From the NCBI RefSeq assembly GCF_902459725.1, contig NZ_CABPSH010000012.1, positions 89,554-153,553 on the forward strand: 64,000 nt of DNA, read 5' to 3'. Positions 46,905-54,396 of this stretch are shown here, piece by piece. Source of the stretch: Pandoraea eparura (GTDB lineage Bacteria > Pseudomonadota > Gammaproteobacteria > Burkholderiales > Burkholderiaceae). Every line of letters starts with the position of its first letter. Positions within the stretch are counted from its first letter, which is position 1. The notes under the pieces are model-generated. The model worked only from the letters and a program-made list of their open reading frames with translations, was not told the origin of the DNA and made no database searches. The translations under genes and the position numbers were made by a program.

Positions 46905-47414
46905 TCATTCGTAGGATTGGCGCTCTGGGATTACGCCACGAACTCCGCCTTGAGGCCATGGTGTGTCGCCGACATATCGTGGAATGACATGGATATGGAC
47001 ATGCGGAATCGTCTGTCCGGACGCCCCTCCGATGTTCACCCCGACGTTGTAACCGTCTGGCTCGAATTGCTTGTCGAGGAACGCTTTGACTTCGTCAACC
47101 AGATCCCACATTGCACGCTTTTCATCTCCCGATAGGTCGAAATAAGACGACACGTGTCTGGTGCTGACAATAAGCATGTGCCCGGTTGTCACCGGGTTGA
47201 TGTCGTAGATGACTCGTGCATAAGCTCGGCGGAACACGGCCTTACCATCGTCGAAACAAAACGGGCATTCGACGTCGTCGGCGCGCATGACGCGAGACCG
47301 GAGGTGCCCGGTTCGGCCTGCTTCCTCCTTACGGTAGGAGTCGAGTACTAGGTTGACGATATACATCACGCATAGCGCAAGACCGACCATCGAAATCGTC
47401 TGTGCCGTGGTCAT
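46905..47414 (-). CDS. Membrane-anchored HIT-family hydrolase
   Basis: The product has 169 residues from ATG 47414. An N-terminal membrane helix (ISMVGLALCVMYIVNLVLDSY) leads to a HIT domain with a CPFC zinc pair, VIYDINPVTTGHMLIVSTRHV, and the catalytic triad GQTIPHVHIHVIPRY (HxHxH). HIT enzymes cut nucleotide phosphoramidates or dinucleotides. The anchor is unusual for the family. It is the third gene behind riboswitch 2. Fluorinated or phosphate-analogue nucleotides are possible targets (speculative). Confidence 0.85.
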   Translation of the reverse strand: MTTAQTISMVGLALCVMYIVNLVLDSYRKEEAGRTGHLRSRVMRADDVECPFCFDDGKAVFRRAYARVIYDINPVTTGHMLIVSTRHVSSYFDLSGDEKRAMWDLVDEVKAFLDKQFEPDGYNVGVNIGGASGQTIPHVHIHVIPRYVGDTPWPQGGVRGVIPERQSYE

Positions 47415-47445
47415 GGAGTCCTCTTCATGATGAAATGCCGATCGA

Positions 47446-47862
47446 TTACCGAACGACGAGAACTGGACAGTGGGCGTAGGCAACTGCGAGGCGTGATATC
47501 GATCCTAAAAGCCATCGTTCGAATACCCCGCGCCCCCTATGTCCGGTGACGATGAGGTCGGCATTCAACTCCTCCGCGAGAATGACAATTTGCTCCGCAG
47601 GATGACCGACGCGAACGCTGCATTCGATTAAGAGTCCAGCGTTGGCTGCTCGCTCCCGTAATTGGGCGAACGCTTCGTCAAAATATGTTTCGGCTTGCTC
47701 AAGTAGCGCCTCCGTTTCGACGTCCTCAGCAATTTCCGGAGGTCTTGCTACCGCAAGTACGTGCAAAACGGCGCGATATTTTGCAGCGATATCGAGTGCA
47801 TAATCGAACGCCTTTAGGGCGGCGGGCGATCCGTCGAACGCGAGAATGATGGTCTTGAACAT
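47446..47862 (-). CDS. Universal stress protein with ATP-binding loop
   Basis: The product has 138 residues. UspA fold with the full ATP loop GHRGRGVFERWLLGSISRLAVAYAHCPVLVVR at the C-terminus (G-x2-G-x9-GS). It lies 14 bases after the antiporter gene and 31 before the HIT gene, in the riboswitch 2 operon. uspA genes have been reported under fluoride riboswitches elsewhere. Confidence 0.9.
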   Translation of the reverse strand: MFKTIILAFDGSPAALKAFDYALDIAAKYRAVLHVLAVARPPEIAEDVETEALLEQAETYFDEAFAQLRERAANAGLLIECSVRVGHPAEQIVILAEELNADLIVTGHRGRGVFERWLLGSISRLAVAYAHCPVLVVR

Positions 47863-47876
47863 GGCTACCTCCGCAA

Positions 47877-49103
47877 TTACTCGTTCGTTCGCGTCGACTT
47901 GGCTGACGAGAGATCCAGCGATGGCTCTGCCGTTCCTTCACTGGCAGAAGCTTGCTGTCTGAGTAGATGTTTGGGGAGAAATGCTGCATTTGCGATTAGC
48001 GTCGGAATAATTGCACTTCCAATGACCGTCGCGATTATGAAGGAATACTGTGCTTGATTGATGATTCCGTGCGATAAGCCAAACAACGCCGAAATACTCC
48101 CAAACGTCAGTCCCGTGGACATGAGAAGGGTTGTGTACATTGACTCTCGTCTGGGAGACCCGTAGCCGCGCGCTACCGGATATACACCGACACATTTCGT
48201 TACGATTTTTGCCCCGAGCAGTACGAGAACCGGAATCGGCGCCGCGATGATGTCCGGAACGGAAACGAAGGACCCCGCGCGAATGAAGTAGAACGGAGTG
48301 AGCAAACCAAAGGTCAAGGTGCGTAGTCGCCGAATCAGGACGTGATCCTTCCCTACAGTGCCGGCCAACACCATGCCAACGATGTAGGCGGGTAGCACTG
48401 CTTCACTGCCGGCCCACGTTGCTAATGCAGCCAGACCGAAAAGCACTAACAGCAGAAACTTCGCCTCCAGTTCGGACGGTCGGTTGCCATAATGTTTGAA
48501 GAATCTGGGGGTTATCCACGGCAGTATGCAAAATGCAAGCGCGAGTCCACCAAAGAAGATGAGTGTGCGCAGCGAGAAGGGCGAAAATATGAAACCCAAG
48601 GCAAGCACGGTTCCCAGGTCGTTGACAAAACATGCGGCAAGCACGGTTTTTCCATAGTTCGTAGCGTTAAGGCCGAACTCAAGCATGACCGCGTAAACCA
48701 CGGCCACGGAAGTCGTGGACAGCGCGATGCCGACCAACCAACTGGCCCGCCAATCCCAATGCAGTACGAAGAAGGCGACCGCAAAGCAGCCTAGAAACGG
48801 GGCGAAGAAGCCGATCAGACCGACGGCGGAAGCCTCTTTCCATTTGAGGCGGAAGACCTGTGGGTCGAGTTCTGCGCCGGCGAGGAACGTCAATACGATA
48901 GCGCCAGTACCCGAGAGAAACTGAATCCACCCCGAGTCGGTCTGCAGCACACTGGCACCGACAACGGCTCCGATGACCAATTGCGCAACCGTTCCGACGA
49001 CAATCTCAGAGAGTGCTGTGGCGATGCGAAACCAAATGGAAAGCAGGGTAGCGATTAATGCCATCGCCAGCCAAATAGACGCGAGGAACCAAACGTCCTT
49101 CAT
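47877..49103 (-). CDS. CPA2/Kef-type Na+(K+)/H+ antiporter
   Basis: The product has 408 residues with about 12 helices: LSEIVVGTVAQLVIGAVVGASVL, AIVLTFLAGAELDPQVF, GIALSTTSVAVVYAVMLE, CFVNDLGTVLALGF (transport-site ND) and VKIVTKC. It exchanges a monovalent cation for protons, or possibly moves fluoride-linked protons. ATG 49103 is chosen as the start of the first helix; longer frames run through the leader. It leads the operon antiporter-UspA-HIT after riboswitch 2, with a leader of about 170 bases. Confidence 0.88.
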   Translation of the reverse strand: MKDVWFLASIWLAMALIATLLSIWFRIATALSEIVVGTVAQLVIGAVVGASVLQTDSGWIQFLSGTGAIVLTFLAGAELDPQVFRLKWKEASAVGLIGFFAPFLGCFAVAFFVLHWDWRASWLVGIALSTTSVAVVYAVMLEFGLNATNYGKTVLAACFVNDLGTVLALGFIFSPFSLRTLIFFGGLALAFCILPWITPRFFKHYGNRPSELEAKFLLLVLFGLAALATWAGSEAVLPAYIVGMVLAGTVGKDHVLIRRLRTLTFGLLTPFYFIRAGSFVSVPDIIAAPIPVLVLLGAKIVTKCVGVYPVARGYGSPRRESMYTTLLMSTGLTFGSISALFGLSHGIINQAQYSFIIATVIGSAIIPTLIANAAFLPKHLLRQQASASEGTAEPSLDLSSAKSTRTNE

Positions 49104-49273
49104 TTGGCACCCCCAACGACCGAGCGCACATTCACTCTGCAGGAAGCGTGAAGAGAAAAAAATCGGCCGAAATAGGAAGGAAATTTGCAGAAAATCACAT
49201 GTACCTCCGACCGAAAATCTCTGGATCTTCGAGCGGGGGCGCAGTAACGTCTGTGCACCCCGAACCCGGGTGA

Positions 49274-49323
49274 GCGCAGACATCATCAGCCGTTGCGGCG
49301 GTTGAGGAGGATGTCATCTCCTT
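49274..49323 (-). promoter_or_regulatory. Fluoride riboswitch 2, controls antiporter-UspA-HIT
   Basis: The minus strand reads AGGAGATGACATCC... to GATGATGTCTGC. P1 is GACAT/ATGTC in place of GGCAT/ATGCC in the other eight, a compensated G-C to A-T change. The pseudoknot is AGGAG/CTCCT and P3 is GCCG/CGGC. The end GTCTG pairs with CAGAC (plus strand GTCTG at 49249-49253) around a CACCC/GGGTG inner stem. One T is missing between P1 and the CTCCT arm. Confidence 0.9.
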
Positions 49324-49361
49324 ACTACTATTGCCGAGTATAGAAGGTGAGAATTCCTTAT

Positions 49362-49799
49362 TCAAGCCATCACGGTGGAACGGGCTCGTCTGTACTCGAC
49401 CAGCCGATACAGACATTCTGCGAGAGTCCTGCCTGTCGCGCGCTTGCCGTTCTGGTCAATAACAAGAAACGCTTCGTCCGACGGCCGCTCATCGAAGCCA
49501 AACACAGACACATGCCCCAACTGGCGCATAGCCCAGTGAGTGAACTCAGTCTGTTCTTGTTCGATCGAGCACACCCCGAGATAGTCTGGCCATCGCGCCT
49601 CCTTGATAGCTCGGAATTCGCCGGCCGGTCGGCCCGTCTTCTCGCAAATCGTAGGGATCATCGCTAACGCAGTTGTCTCGTCGGCTACGTCGCCTGCCAA
49701 GATGTTGTCGTTGCTGTCTTTAATAACCCAGCGCGATTTTGGATTGGCGCCCATCATTCGCCCGATGCGGGCGTTCACATCTGAAACCTGCACTTCCAT
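49362..49799 (-). CDS. Hypothetical protein in the pyrophosphatase operon
   Basis: The product has 145 residues, acidic, soluble, no signal or membrane segment. Visible pieces are RWVIKDSNDNILAGDVADETTALAMIP, a strand-helix repeat that recurs as AFLVIDQNGKRATGRTLAECLYRLVEY near the end. The two copies suggest an internal duplication of a small alpha/beta unit. I do not recognise the family. It follows ppa by 56 bases and is therefore probably under riboswitch 3, which makes it a candidate fluoride-response gene. Confidence 0.65.
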   Translation of the reverse strand: MEVQVSDVNARIGRMMGANPKSRWVIKDSNDNILAGDVADETTALAMIPTICEKTGRPAGEFRAIKEARWPDYLGVCSIEQEQTEFTHWAMRQLGHVSVFGFDERPSDEAFLVIDQNGKRATGRTLAECLYRLVEYRRARSTVMA

Positions 49800-49855
49800 T
49801 CATATTCTCCCGTATTCGCTCTCGTACGTAAAAGTGCCAGGGAGCACACGTGCGC

Positions 49856-50389
49856 CTAGGCGTGTGGCTTGAACGCGGCTTGCGCATCAAGGAGCTCTTT
49901 GCGGGCGGCGTCAATGTCGCCCCATCCCTCGAAGCGAACCCATTTGCCGGCCTCAAGGGACTTGTAGTGCGTAAAGAAATGCTCGATTCTTATGAGAAGC
50001 GCTTCACCTAGGTCAGGCAGCACCTCGATACCAACACTGGCCGCACAAATCTTGTCTACCGGGACAGCGATGACTTTTGCGTCTTCACCAGCCTCATCGG
50101 TCATTTTCATTAACCCGATAGGGCGGCATCGGACCAATGCGCCGGTTTGTATCGGATACGGCGCGACGACAAGGACGTCAACAGGATCCCCATCCTTTGA
50201 CAGCGTGCTCGGGACAAAACCATAGTTTGCCGGATAGCGCATGCTGGTCGATAGGAATCGGTCAACACGAAAGAGGTTAAGCGCCTTGTCAGCTTCATAC
50301 TTGACCGGTAAAGCGTCAGCGGGGATCTCGATAATGGCGTTGAAATCGTCCGGGATGCCAGTCCCAGCGGGGATGCTGTTGAAGTCCAT
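49856..50389 (-). CDS. ppa: Inorganic pyrophosphatase (family I)
   Basis: The product has 177 residues, normal for E. coli-type Ppa. It shows VKYEADK (substrate Lys/Glu), the signature DGDPVDVLVV with the metal-binding aspartates, and FFTHYKSLE. It hydrolyses pyrophosphate to phosphate. Fluoride is a well-known tight inhibitor of this family. A second, fluoride-inducible copy would keep activity up; I cannot tell from sequence if it is less sensitive. It follows a DUF190 gene by 59 bases under riboswitch 3. Confidence 0.93.
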   Translation of the reverse strand: MDFNSIPAGTGIPDDFNAIIEIPADALPVKYEADKALNLFRVDRFLSTSMRYPANYGFVPSTLSKDGDPVDVLVVAPYPIQTGALVRCRPIGLMKMTDEAGEDAKVIAVPVDKICAASVGIEVLPDLGEALLIRIEHFFTHYKSLEAGKWVRFEGWGDIDAARKELLDAQAAFKPHA

Positions 50390-50448
50390 AGAGGATGAGC
50401 CTTTGGGCAGGGAAGAGTCGTTTTTCGCACGGCGACAAGCCCAGCAGG

Positions 50449-50766
50449 CTAGCTATCGCCGAGCATCTCGAAATCGATAGGGAAGCGCGTGTAAAAGACA
50501 TGGACTCGCTCGGTTCGCACAACTTCGAGCAGACGCTCGGCCTCCTCGTCTGTAATGGCGAGCACAACCTCAATCGGTTGTTCGGCGAGTTCGAAAAATC
50601 GTGCGGCATGAAGCTTGCCGACGTGGTCAATTCCTTCAGCGCCGGCAATCATTGTCGCGCCACGAATGCCCAACCGGCGCACTTCGAGCATGAGCCACTC
50701 GGCTACCGTTTGATGGCCGTGCCGATGATTTTGCTGGGTATAGAAAGTGAGCTGACATCCTTGCAT
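50449..50766 (-). CDS. DUF190 protein, copy 2
   Basis: The product has 105 residues from ATG 50766, behind GGAGGT. PII-like DUF190: CQLTFYTQQNHRHGHQTVAEWLMLEVRRLGIRGATMIAGAEG, LHAARFFELAEQPIEVVLAITDEEAERLL, and HVFYTRFPIDFEMLG. It is close in sequence and length to copy 3 at 62297. It is the first gene after riboswitch 3, ahead of ppa. Confidence 0.85.
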   Translation of the reverse strand: MQGCQLTFYTQQNHRHGHQTVAEWLMLEVRRLGIRGATMIAGAEGIDHVGKLHAARFFELAEQPIEVVLAITDEEAERLLEVVRTERVHVFYTRFPIDFEMLGDS

Positions 50767-50921
50767 GATGACCTCCACGGGAGCCACGCGAGCGAAGTCC
50801 GGGCGCAGTTCCGCTAGCCCAAAGAAAAATTAGTAGGATGTTTGTCTCGCATAGGTCCCTCCGTCAGCTTATATTTTTCGTGGTCGACGGGGACGAACTC
50901 CTACGCCCCGCGTCAGCAGTA

Positions 50922-50972
50922 CGTAGGCATCATCAGCCAAAAATGGCGGTTACAGGAGGAATGCCATCTCCT
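50922..50972 (-). promoter_or_regulatory. Fluoride riboswitch 3, controls DUF190-ppa-hypothetical
   Basis: AGGAG/CTCCT pseudoknot, P1 GGCAT/ATGCC, P3 GCCA/TGGC and the TGATGATGCCTAC end on the minus strand. CCTACG at the end has a complement, CGTAGG, about 20 bases downstream. No T-run follows, so the OFF state may not be a simple terminator. A TAGATT-like -10 lies just upstream. Confidence 0.93.
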
Positions 50973-50980
50973 ATCTGCGT

Positions 50981-51490
50981 CTAATCTAGCATATTACGGT
51001 TCATTAGTGGCTGCGACGTAGCTGTGGCAAGCGTAGCAACGGCTCGATCCGGGTACAAAAACAACTTCAATGCAGAGTGGATAAGGCTAGTCACGATGTC
51101 AGCAGCTGCAATCGCTTCTGACGCTGCGCCTTCATGTCCGATGACGGCAATCGACAGACGTGCGGCGTTGAACATGTCGACATCGTTTCGCCCATTTCCA
51201 ATGGCCGCCACTCGCGGTGCTCCCAAATGGCGAACGTAGTCGGCCTTCATTACCCCTTGTTCCGCACCGTGTAGCGAAACCAAATGCACAGGGAGATCCT
51301 TGGCGCGTTCGGCAATATCGCCATATACGTCCCCTGCGACCACATGTAGCAGCGCATCGCGTGAGAGGACATGGAGGAGGGGGGTGACTCCGGGAAGCAC
51401 CACACCGTTGCGGCCTAATGTGCCATTGAAATCGAGGACGATATGTTCTAACGAGAGTTCCCCGAACCCTGGGATATCGATATATAGCAT
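50981..51490 (-). CDS. HAD-fold protein, soluble P-type-ATPase-like (DFNGT type)
   Basis: The product has 169 residues from ATG 51490, behind GGGGAGGA. It begins YIDIPGFGELSLEHIVLDFNGTLGRNGVVLPGV and has AAIGNGRNDVDMFNAARLSIAVIGHEGA (motif IV GNGRND). This is the COG4087-like group. The second acidic residue of the usual DxD is Asn (DFN), so classical phosphatase chemistry may be altered or lost. It follows enolase by 16 bases under riboswitch 4. HAD phosphatases have been reported in fluoride-riboswitch regulons. Confidence 0.8.
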   Translation of the reverse strand: MLYIDIPGFGELSLEHIVLDFNGTLGRNGVVLPGVTPLLHVLSRDALLHVVAGDVYGDIAERAKDLPVHLVSLHGAEQGVMKADYVRHLGAPRVAAIGNGRNDVDMFNAARLSIAVIGHEGAASEAIAAADIVTSLIHSALKLFLYPDRAVATLATATSQPLMNRNMLD

Positions 51491-51506
51491 CAAGTCCTCC
51501 CCGTTT

Positions 51507-52814
51507 TTATCTAGCGTCTACTGAGGAGGTCACGGCAAATGCCTTTGGGCCGGCATAAGTCGCGGCATCTCCAAGCTCGTGTTCAATCGCAAGCAGACGG
51601 TTGTACTTCGCGACTCGCTCTCCGCGAACCGGCGCTCCTGATTTTATTTGTCCGCAATTGAGTGCGACGGCCAAATCGGCTATTGCGGTATCTAACGTCT
51701 CTCCAGAACGATGCGAAACCATGCATCGATACCCCGCATGCAGGGCCATGCTCGCCGCATCTAGCGTTTCAGAAACTGTCCCAATCTGGTTAGGCTTGAT
51801 TAGCGCGCAATTGCAGCACTTTTCATCAATGCCGCGGCGCAGGTACGTTGGATTGGTAACAAACAGGTCGTCGCCGACAATCTGCACTCGACCACCAAGC
51901 CGCTGTGTAATGTTAGCGAATCCATTCCAATCGTCGTCTGCCAGAGGATCTTCTAGGGAAACGATCGGGTATCTGTCGAGCCAGTCAGCCCAAAAGGAAA
52001 TCAGCTCGTCGGAGGTGAGGCGCATCGTTTCAAGGCGAAGGAAGTACTCATCCCCTTCGCGGAATGCACTGGCGGCCGGATCAAGGCCGATGACGACGTC
52101 AGTGCCAGCGGCATAGCCAGCCCGCTCAATGGCTTCCATTAGGAACATCAAAACCAGCTCATTGGTTGGTGCGCCGGGGACATAGCCCCCCTCGTCGCCA
52201 ACGTTGGCCGTGTACCCGCGAGAGACGATGACTTTTCCTAGCTCGTGATAAATTTCCGAGCCGTATCGGAGCGCTTCTGCGAACGTCGGGGCACCAACGG
52301 GCACGATTTTGTACTCTTGGATGTCTGTCCCGCCTATGGCGTGGGCACCGCCGTTTACGACATTGAACATCGGCACCGGGAGTACGTGAGCGTTGGAGCC
52401 TCCCAGATAGGCATAAAGTGGTATTCGATGAAATTCAGCCGCCGCTCTTGCACACGCCAGAGAAGTCGCGAGCGCCGCATTTGCCCCTATGTGAGATTTG
52501 GTGGGTGTTCCGTCAAGGAAGATTAATAAGTTGTCGATTTCCCGCTGACTGTCCACCCGTTTGCCATGCAACGACGCAGCCAGGCGGCCATTTACGTTGG
52601 CCATTGCGTGACGTACGCCTTTGCCTCGATAGCGTGACGTGTCTTCGTCACGCAACTCTTTTGCTTCAAATGTTCCTGTCGATGCACCCGATGGACATGA
52701 CGCGGTAGCGGTCACGCCGCCCGTGACCGTGACGGTGACTTCAAGTGTTGGGTTGCCGCGAGAGTCGAGAATTTCTCTGGCCTGAAGCGCTTCAATGAGG
52801 GGAATGGACTGCAT
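51507..52814 (-). CDS. eno: Enolase
   Basis: The product has 435 residues. It converts 2-phosphoglycerate to phosphoenolpyruvate. Conserved sites are all present: ASTGTFEAKELRD, GDEGGYVP (catalytic Glu), VIGLDPAAS and SLEDPLADDDW (Mg2+), GDDLFVTNP, the base Lys in LIKPNQIG, and SHRSGETLD. Enolase with Mg2+, phosphate and fluoride is the textbook target of fluoride. This second copy sits behind riboswitch 4 rather than next to pyrG as housekeeping eno usually does. The start follows GGGAGAG. Confidence 0.95.
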   Translation of the reverse strand: MQSIPLIEALQAREILDSRGNPTLEVTVTVTGGVTATASCPSGASTGTFEAKELRDEDTSRYRGKGVRHAMANVNGRLAASLHGKRVDSQREIDNLLIFLDGTPTKSHIGANAALATSLACARAAAEFHRIPLYAYLGGSNAHVLPVPMFNVVNGGAHAIGGTDIQEYKIVPVGAPTFAEALRYGSEIYHELGKVIVSRGYTANVGDEGGYVPGAPTNELVLMFLMEAIERAGYAAGTDVVIGLDPAASAFREGDEYFLRLETMRLTSDELISFWADWLDRYPIVSLEDPLADDDWNGFANITQRLGGRVQIVGDDLFVTNPTYLRRGIDEKCCNCALIKPNQIGTVSETLDAASMALHAGYRCMVSHRSGETLDTAIADLAVALNCGQIKSGAPVRGERVAKYNRLLAIEHELGDAATYAGPKAFAVTSSVDAR

Positions 52815-52886
52815 GACGCTCTCCCGATGGGACATGCCGCATAGGACACGCCGTTGCCAAATTCCGAAGGGCGAGGGCCCGTCGGT

Positions 52887-52935
52887 TCGTAGGCATCATC
52901 AGCCGGGAGGCGGTTGAAGGAGAATGCCATCTCCT
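52887..52935 (-). promoter_or_regulatory. Fluoride riboswitch 4, controls eno-HAD
   Basis: AGGAG/CTCCT pseudoknot, P1 GGCAT/ATGCC and short P3 GCC/GGC on the minus strand. A TAGACT -10 box at 52951-52946 lies 10 bases before it. Downstream a hairpin CCGA-c-GGGC/GCCC-t-TCGG (52864-52885) with a weak T-tract may act as terminator. Confidence 0.93.
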
Positions 52936-52991
52936 ATGTTGTTGAAGTCTACCCGAAACGCCATGAGGTTTCATCGAGAAGTTGTCGTCTC

Positions 52992-53021
52992 TCGACATTG
53001 CGGCGCCGGACTTGATAGACT
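52992..53021 (+). promoter_or_regulatory. Promoter of riboswitch 5 (crcB)
   Basis: TCGACA (52992-52997), 18-base spacer, TAGACT (53016-53021), ending 10 bases before the aptamer. It is divergent from the enolase promoter. Confidence 0.6.
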
Positions 53022-53030
53022 AACCCGAAA

Positions 53031-53083
53031 GGGAGATGGCATTCCTCCAAAACCGCCGGGTAGCACGGCTGATGATGCCTACG
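53031..53083 (+). promoter_or_regulatory. Fluoride riboswitch 5, controls crcB
   Basis: GGAG/CTCC pseudoknot, P1 GGCAT/ATGCC (to 53079) and P3 GCCG/CGGC. It is followed at once by a textbook intrinsic terminator (53090-53111), so fluoride should act by anti-termination. It controls the Fluc channel gene, the most common target of this riboswitch class. Confidence 0.95.
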
Positions 53084-53089
53084 AGGTTC

Positions 53090-53111
53090 GGCGTGCTGAA
53101 CACGCCTTTTT
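53090..53111 (+). terminator. Intrinsic terminator in the crcB leader
   Basis: GGCGTG-CTGAA-CACGCC followed by TTTTT. It lies between riboswitch 5 and crcB, so it is the expression platform. Confidence 0.9.
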
Positions 53112-53130
53112 ATTACCCCGGGGTTCGTCC

Positions 53131-53508
53131 ATGTACACAGCCGTCTTAGCCGTCGGAATCGGAGGCGCACTTGGTTCACTGCTGCGTTGGGCGATAGGTG
53201 TTCGACTAAACGCACTGTTCATTGACCTTCCACTTGGCACCTTGGCAGCGAATTTAATCGCCGGCTACATCATTGGCGTCGCGATCGCGTTCTTCTCCAG
53301 ATATCCGGAGATTCCTTCGGAGTGGCGGCTGTTCGTCATCACCGGCCTGATGGGCGGCTTGTCAACATTCTCCACATTTTCCGCAGAGGTGTTCAACCAT
53401 CTTCAGGCCGGGCATTACGCCTGGGCGTTTGGTGAAATCGGCATTCATGTCACTTGCTCGGTCCTTATGACAGCGTTGGGTTACGCAACTGTCGTCGTTC
53501 TTCAGTGA
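53131..53508 (+). CDS. crcB: Fluoride channel CrcB/Fluc
   Basis: The product has 125 residues from ATG 53131, with four helices. It shows [28 protein letters not shown] (the conserved pore Asn) and [17 protein letters not shown] (the Phe/Thr/Ser track). It is a dual-topology dimer that lets fluoride leave the cell. The long in-frame extension upstream runs through the riboswitch and is not coding. Confidence 0.95.
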   Translation: MYTAVLAVGIGGALGSLLRWAIGVRLNALFIDLPLGTLAANLIAGYIIGVAIAFFSRYPEIPSEWRLFVITGLMGGLSTFSTFSAEVFNHLQAGHYAWAFGEIGIHVTCSVLMTALGYATVVVLQ

Positions 53509-53560
53509 CCGCCCTAGAGGGCAGAGAGCGGACGTCGCATAGACTCATGGGAAGAACGCC

Positions 53561-54116
53561 CTAAAAGCTAAGGCGCAGCAGATGGTTGTGTGCAATGACC
53601 AACGAAGTACCGAGGCACGTCCGGAAACAACGGTAAGGATTTCGACTACCGTGGTGAGCACAAGGAAGACCATTTCTCTGGGGCCGAGTGGAGTTGCCCC
53701 TGTAGCTCAGGACATGCGTGCGCATGACGCGATAGATGCGCTTCGCATTGAACGGCATCTGTCCGGCAGCAACGCGTTCGGTGCGCAACGTGCCCCAAAC
53801 GCGGCGATAGCCATGGCTGGGCAAATCGCAGACAACCGGGCGCACTTCATCCATTACCACCGCATCGTCGGTCGGTCTGGATTGCAGCTTGTCGCGCCAT
53901 GTGGCCGCGCGCGCCCGGCGTACCGATACGTTCGAGCGCGACACACCAGTGGAACAACTGGTTCGGGTTCACGCCGTGCTGCCGCGCGACCATCGAAACC
54001 GACTTCCCCGGCTCGAAACGCTTCCGCACCATGGCCAGCTTCTGCTCCGCCGTCCGGCGCCGGCGACGCTCCGGCCGCGTCATCACTTCCATCACTTCCT
54101 GCCTGGTGTTAGTCAA
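53561..54116 (-). pseudogene. IS3-family (IS2-group) element with internal deletion
   Basis: The minus strand starts with an OrfA N-terminus ([21 protein letters not shown], then [20 protein letters not shown]). It then passes directly into an OrfB piece ([21 protein letters not shown]..., SHGYRRVWGTLR, KRIYRVMRTH) in another frame. Most of orfA, the middle and the DDE part of orfB are gone. It separates crcB from a broken MFS gene and cannot transpose by itself. Confidence 0.85.
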
Positions 54117-54132
54117 AAACTCAGTCTTATGC

Positions 54133-54284
54133 CTATCCGAGAAGCTCGCCGATTCCCATGACGACCCCGACTACGGTCGCGGTCGCGCGCAGATTTGCCA
54201 AGAACGGCCCTAGAATACCGCGGCTTCATAGGTAAAGTCGGCGAAGAAGCTAAGAACGCCAATCATGGTTACGAATTTCAGCGC
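54133..54284 (-). pseudogene. MFS transporter remnant cut off by the IS element
   Basis: FVTMIGVLSFFADFTYEAA, then after a +1 shift at about 54230, [20 protein letters not shown] and MGIGELLG: the first two helices of an MFS protein. It is cut off at the IS remnant. The original gene may have been part of the island. Confidence 0.65.
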
Positions 54285-54396
54285 CGCTCTGGACTTTGTT
54301 CGGTTTGGCCGATCTGCTTGCTGTAGAAGCGACGTGCCCACTTTTTCCTCGCTGAGATGACGTCCTTCGAGCTGGGTGACCCAACCGCTTTTCAGG

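Noticed and set aside
52924..53130. N-terminal extension of CrcB by 69 residues
   Set aside because: The extension is the riboswitch and terminator; the true start is the ATG at 53131 that begins the first helix.
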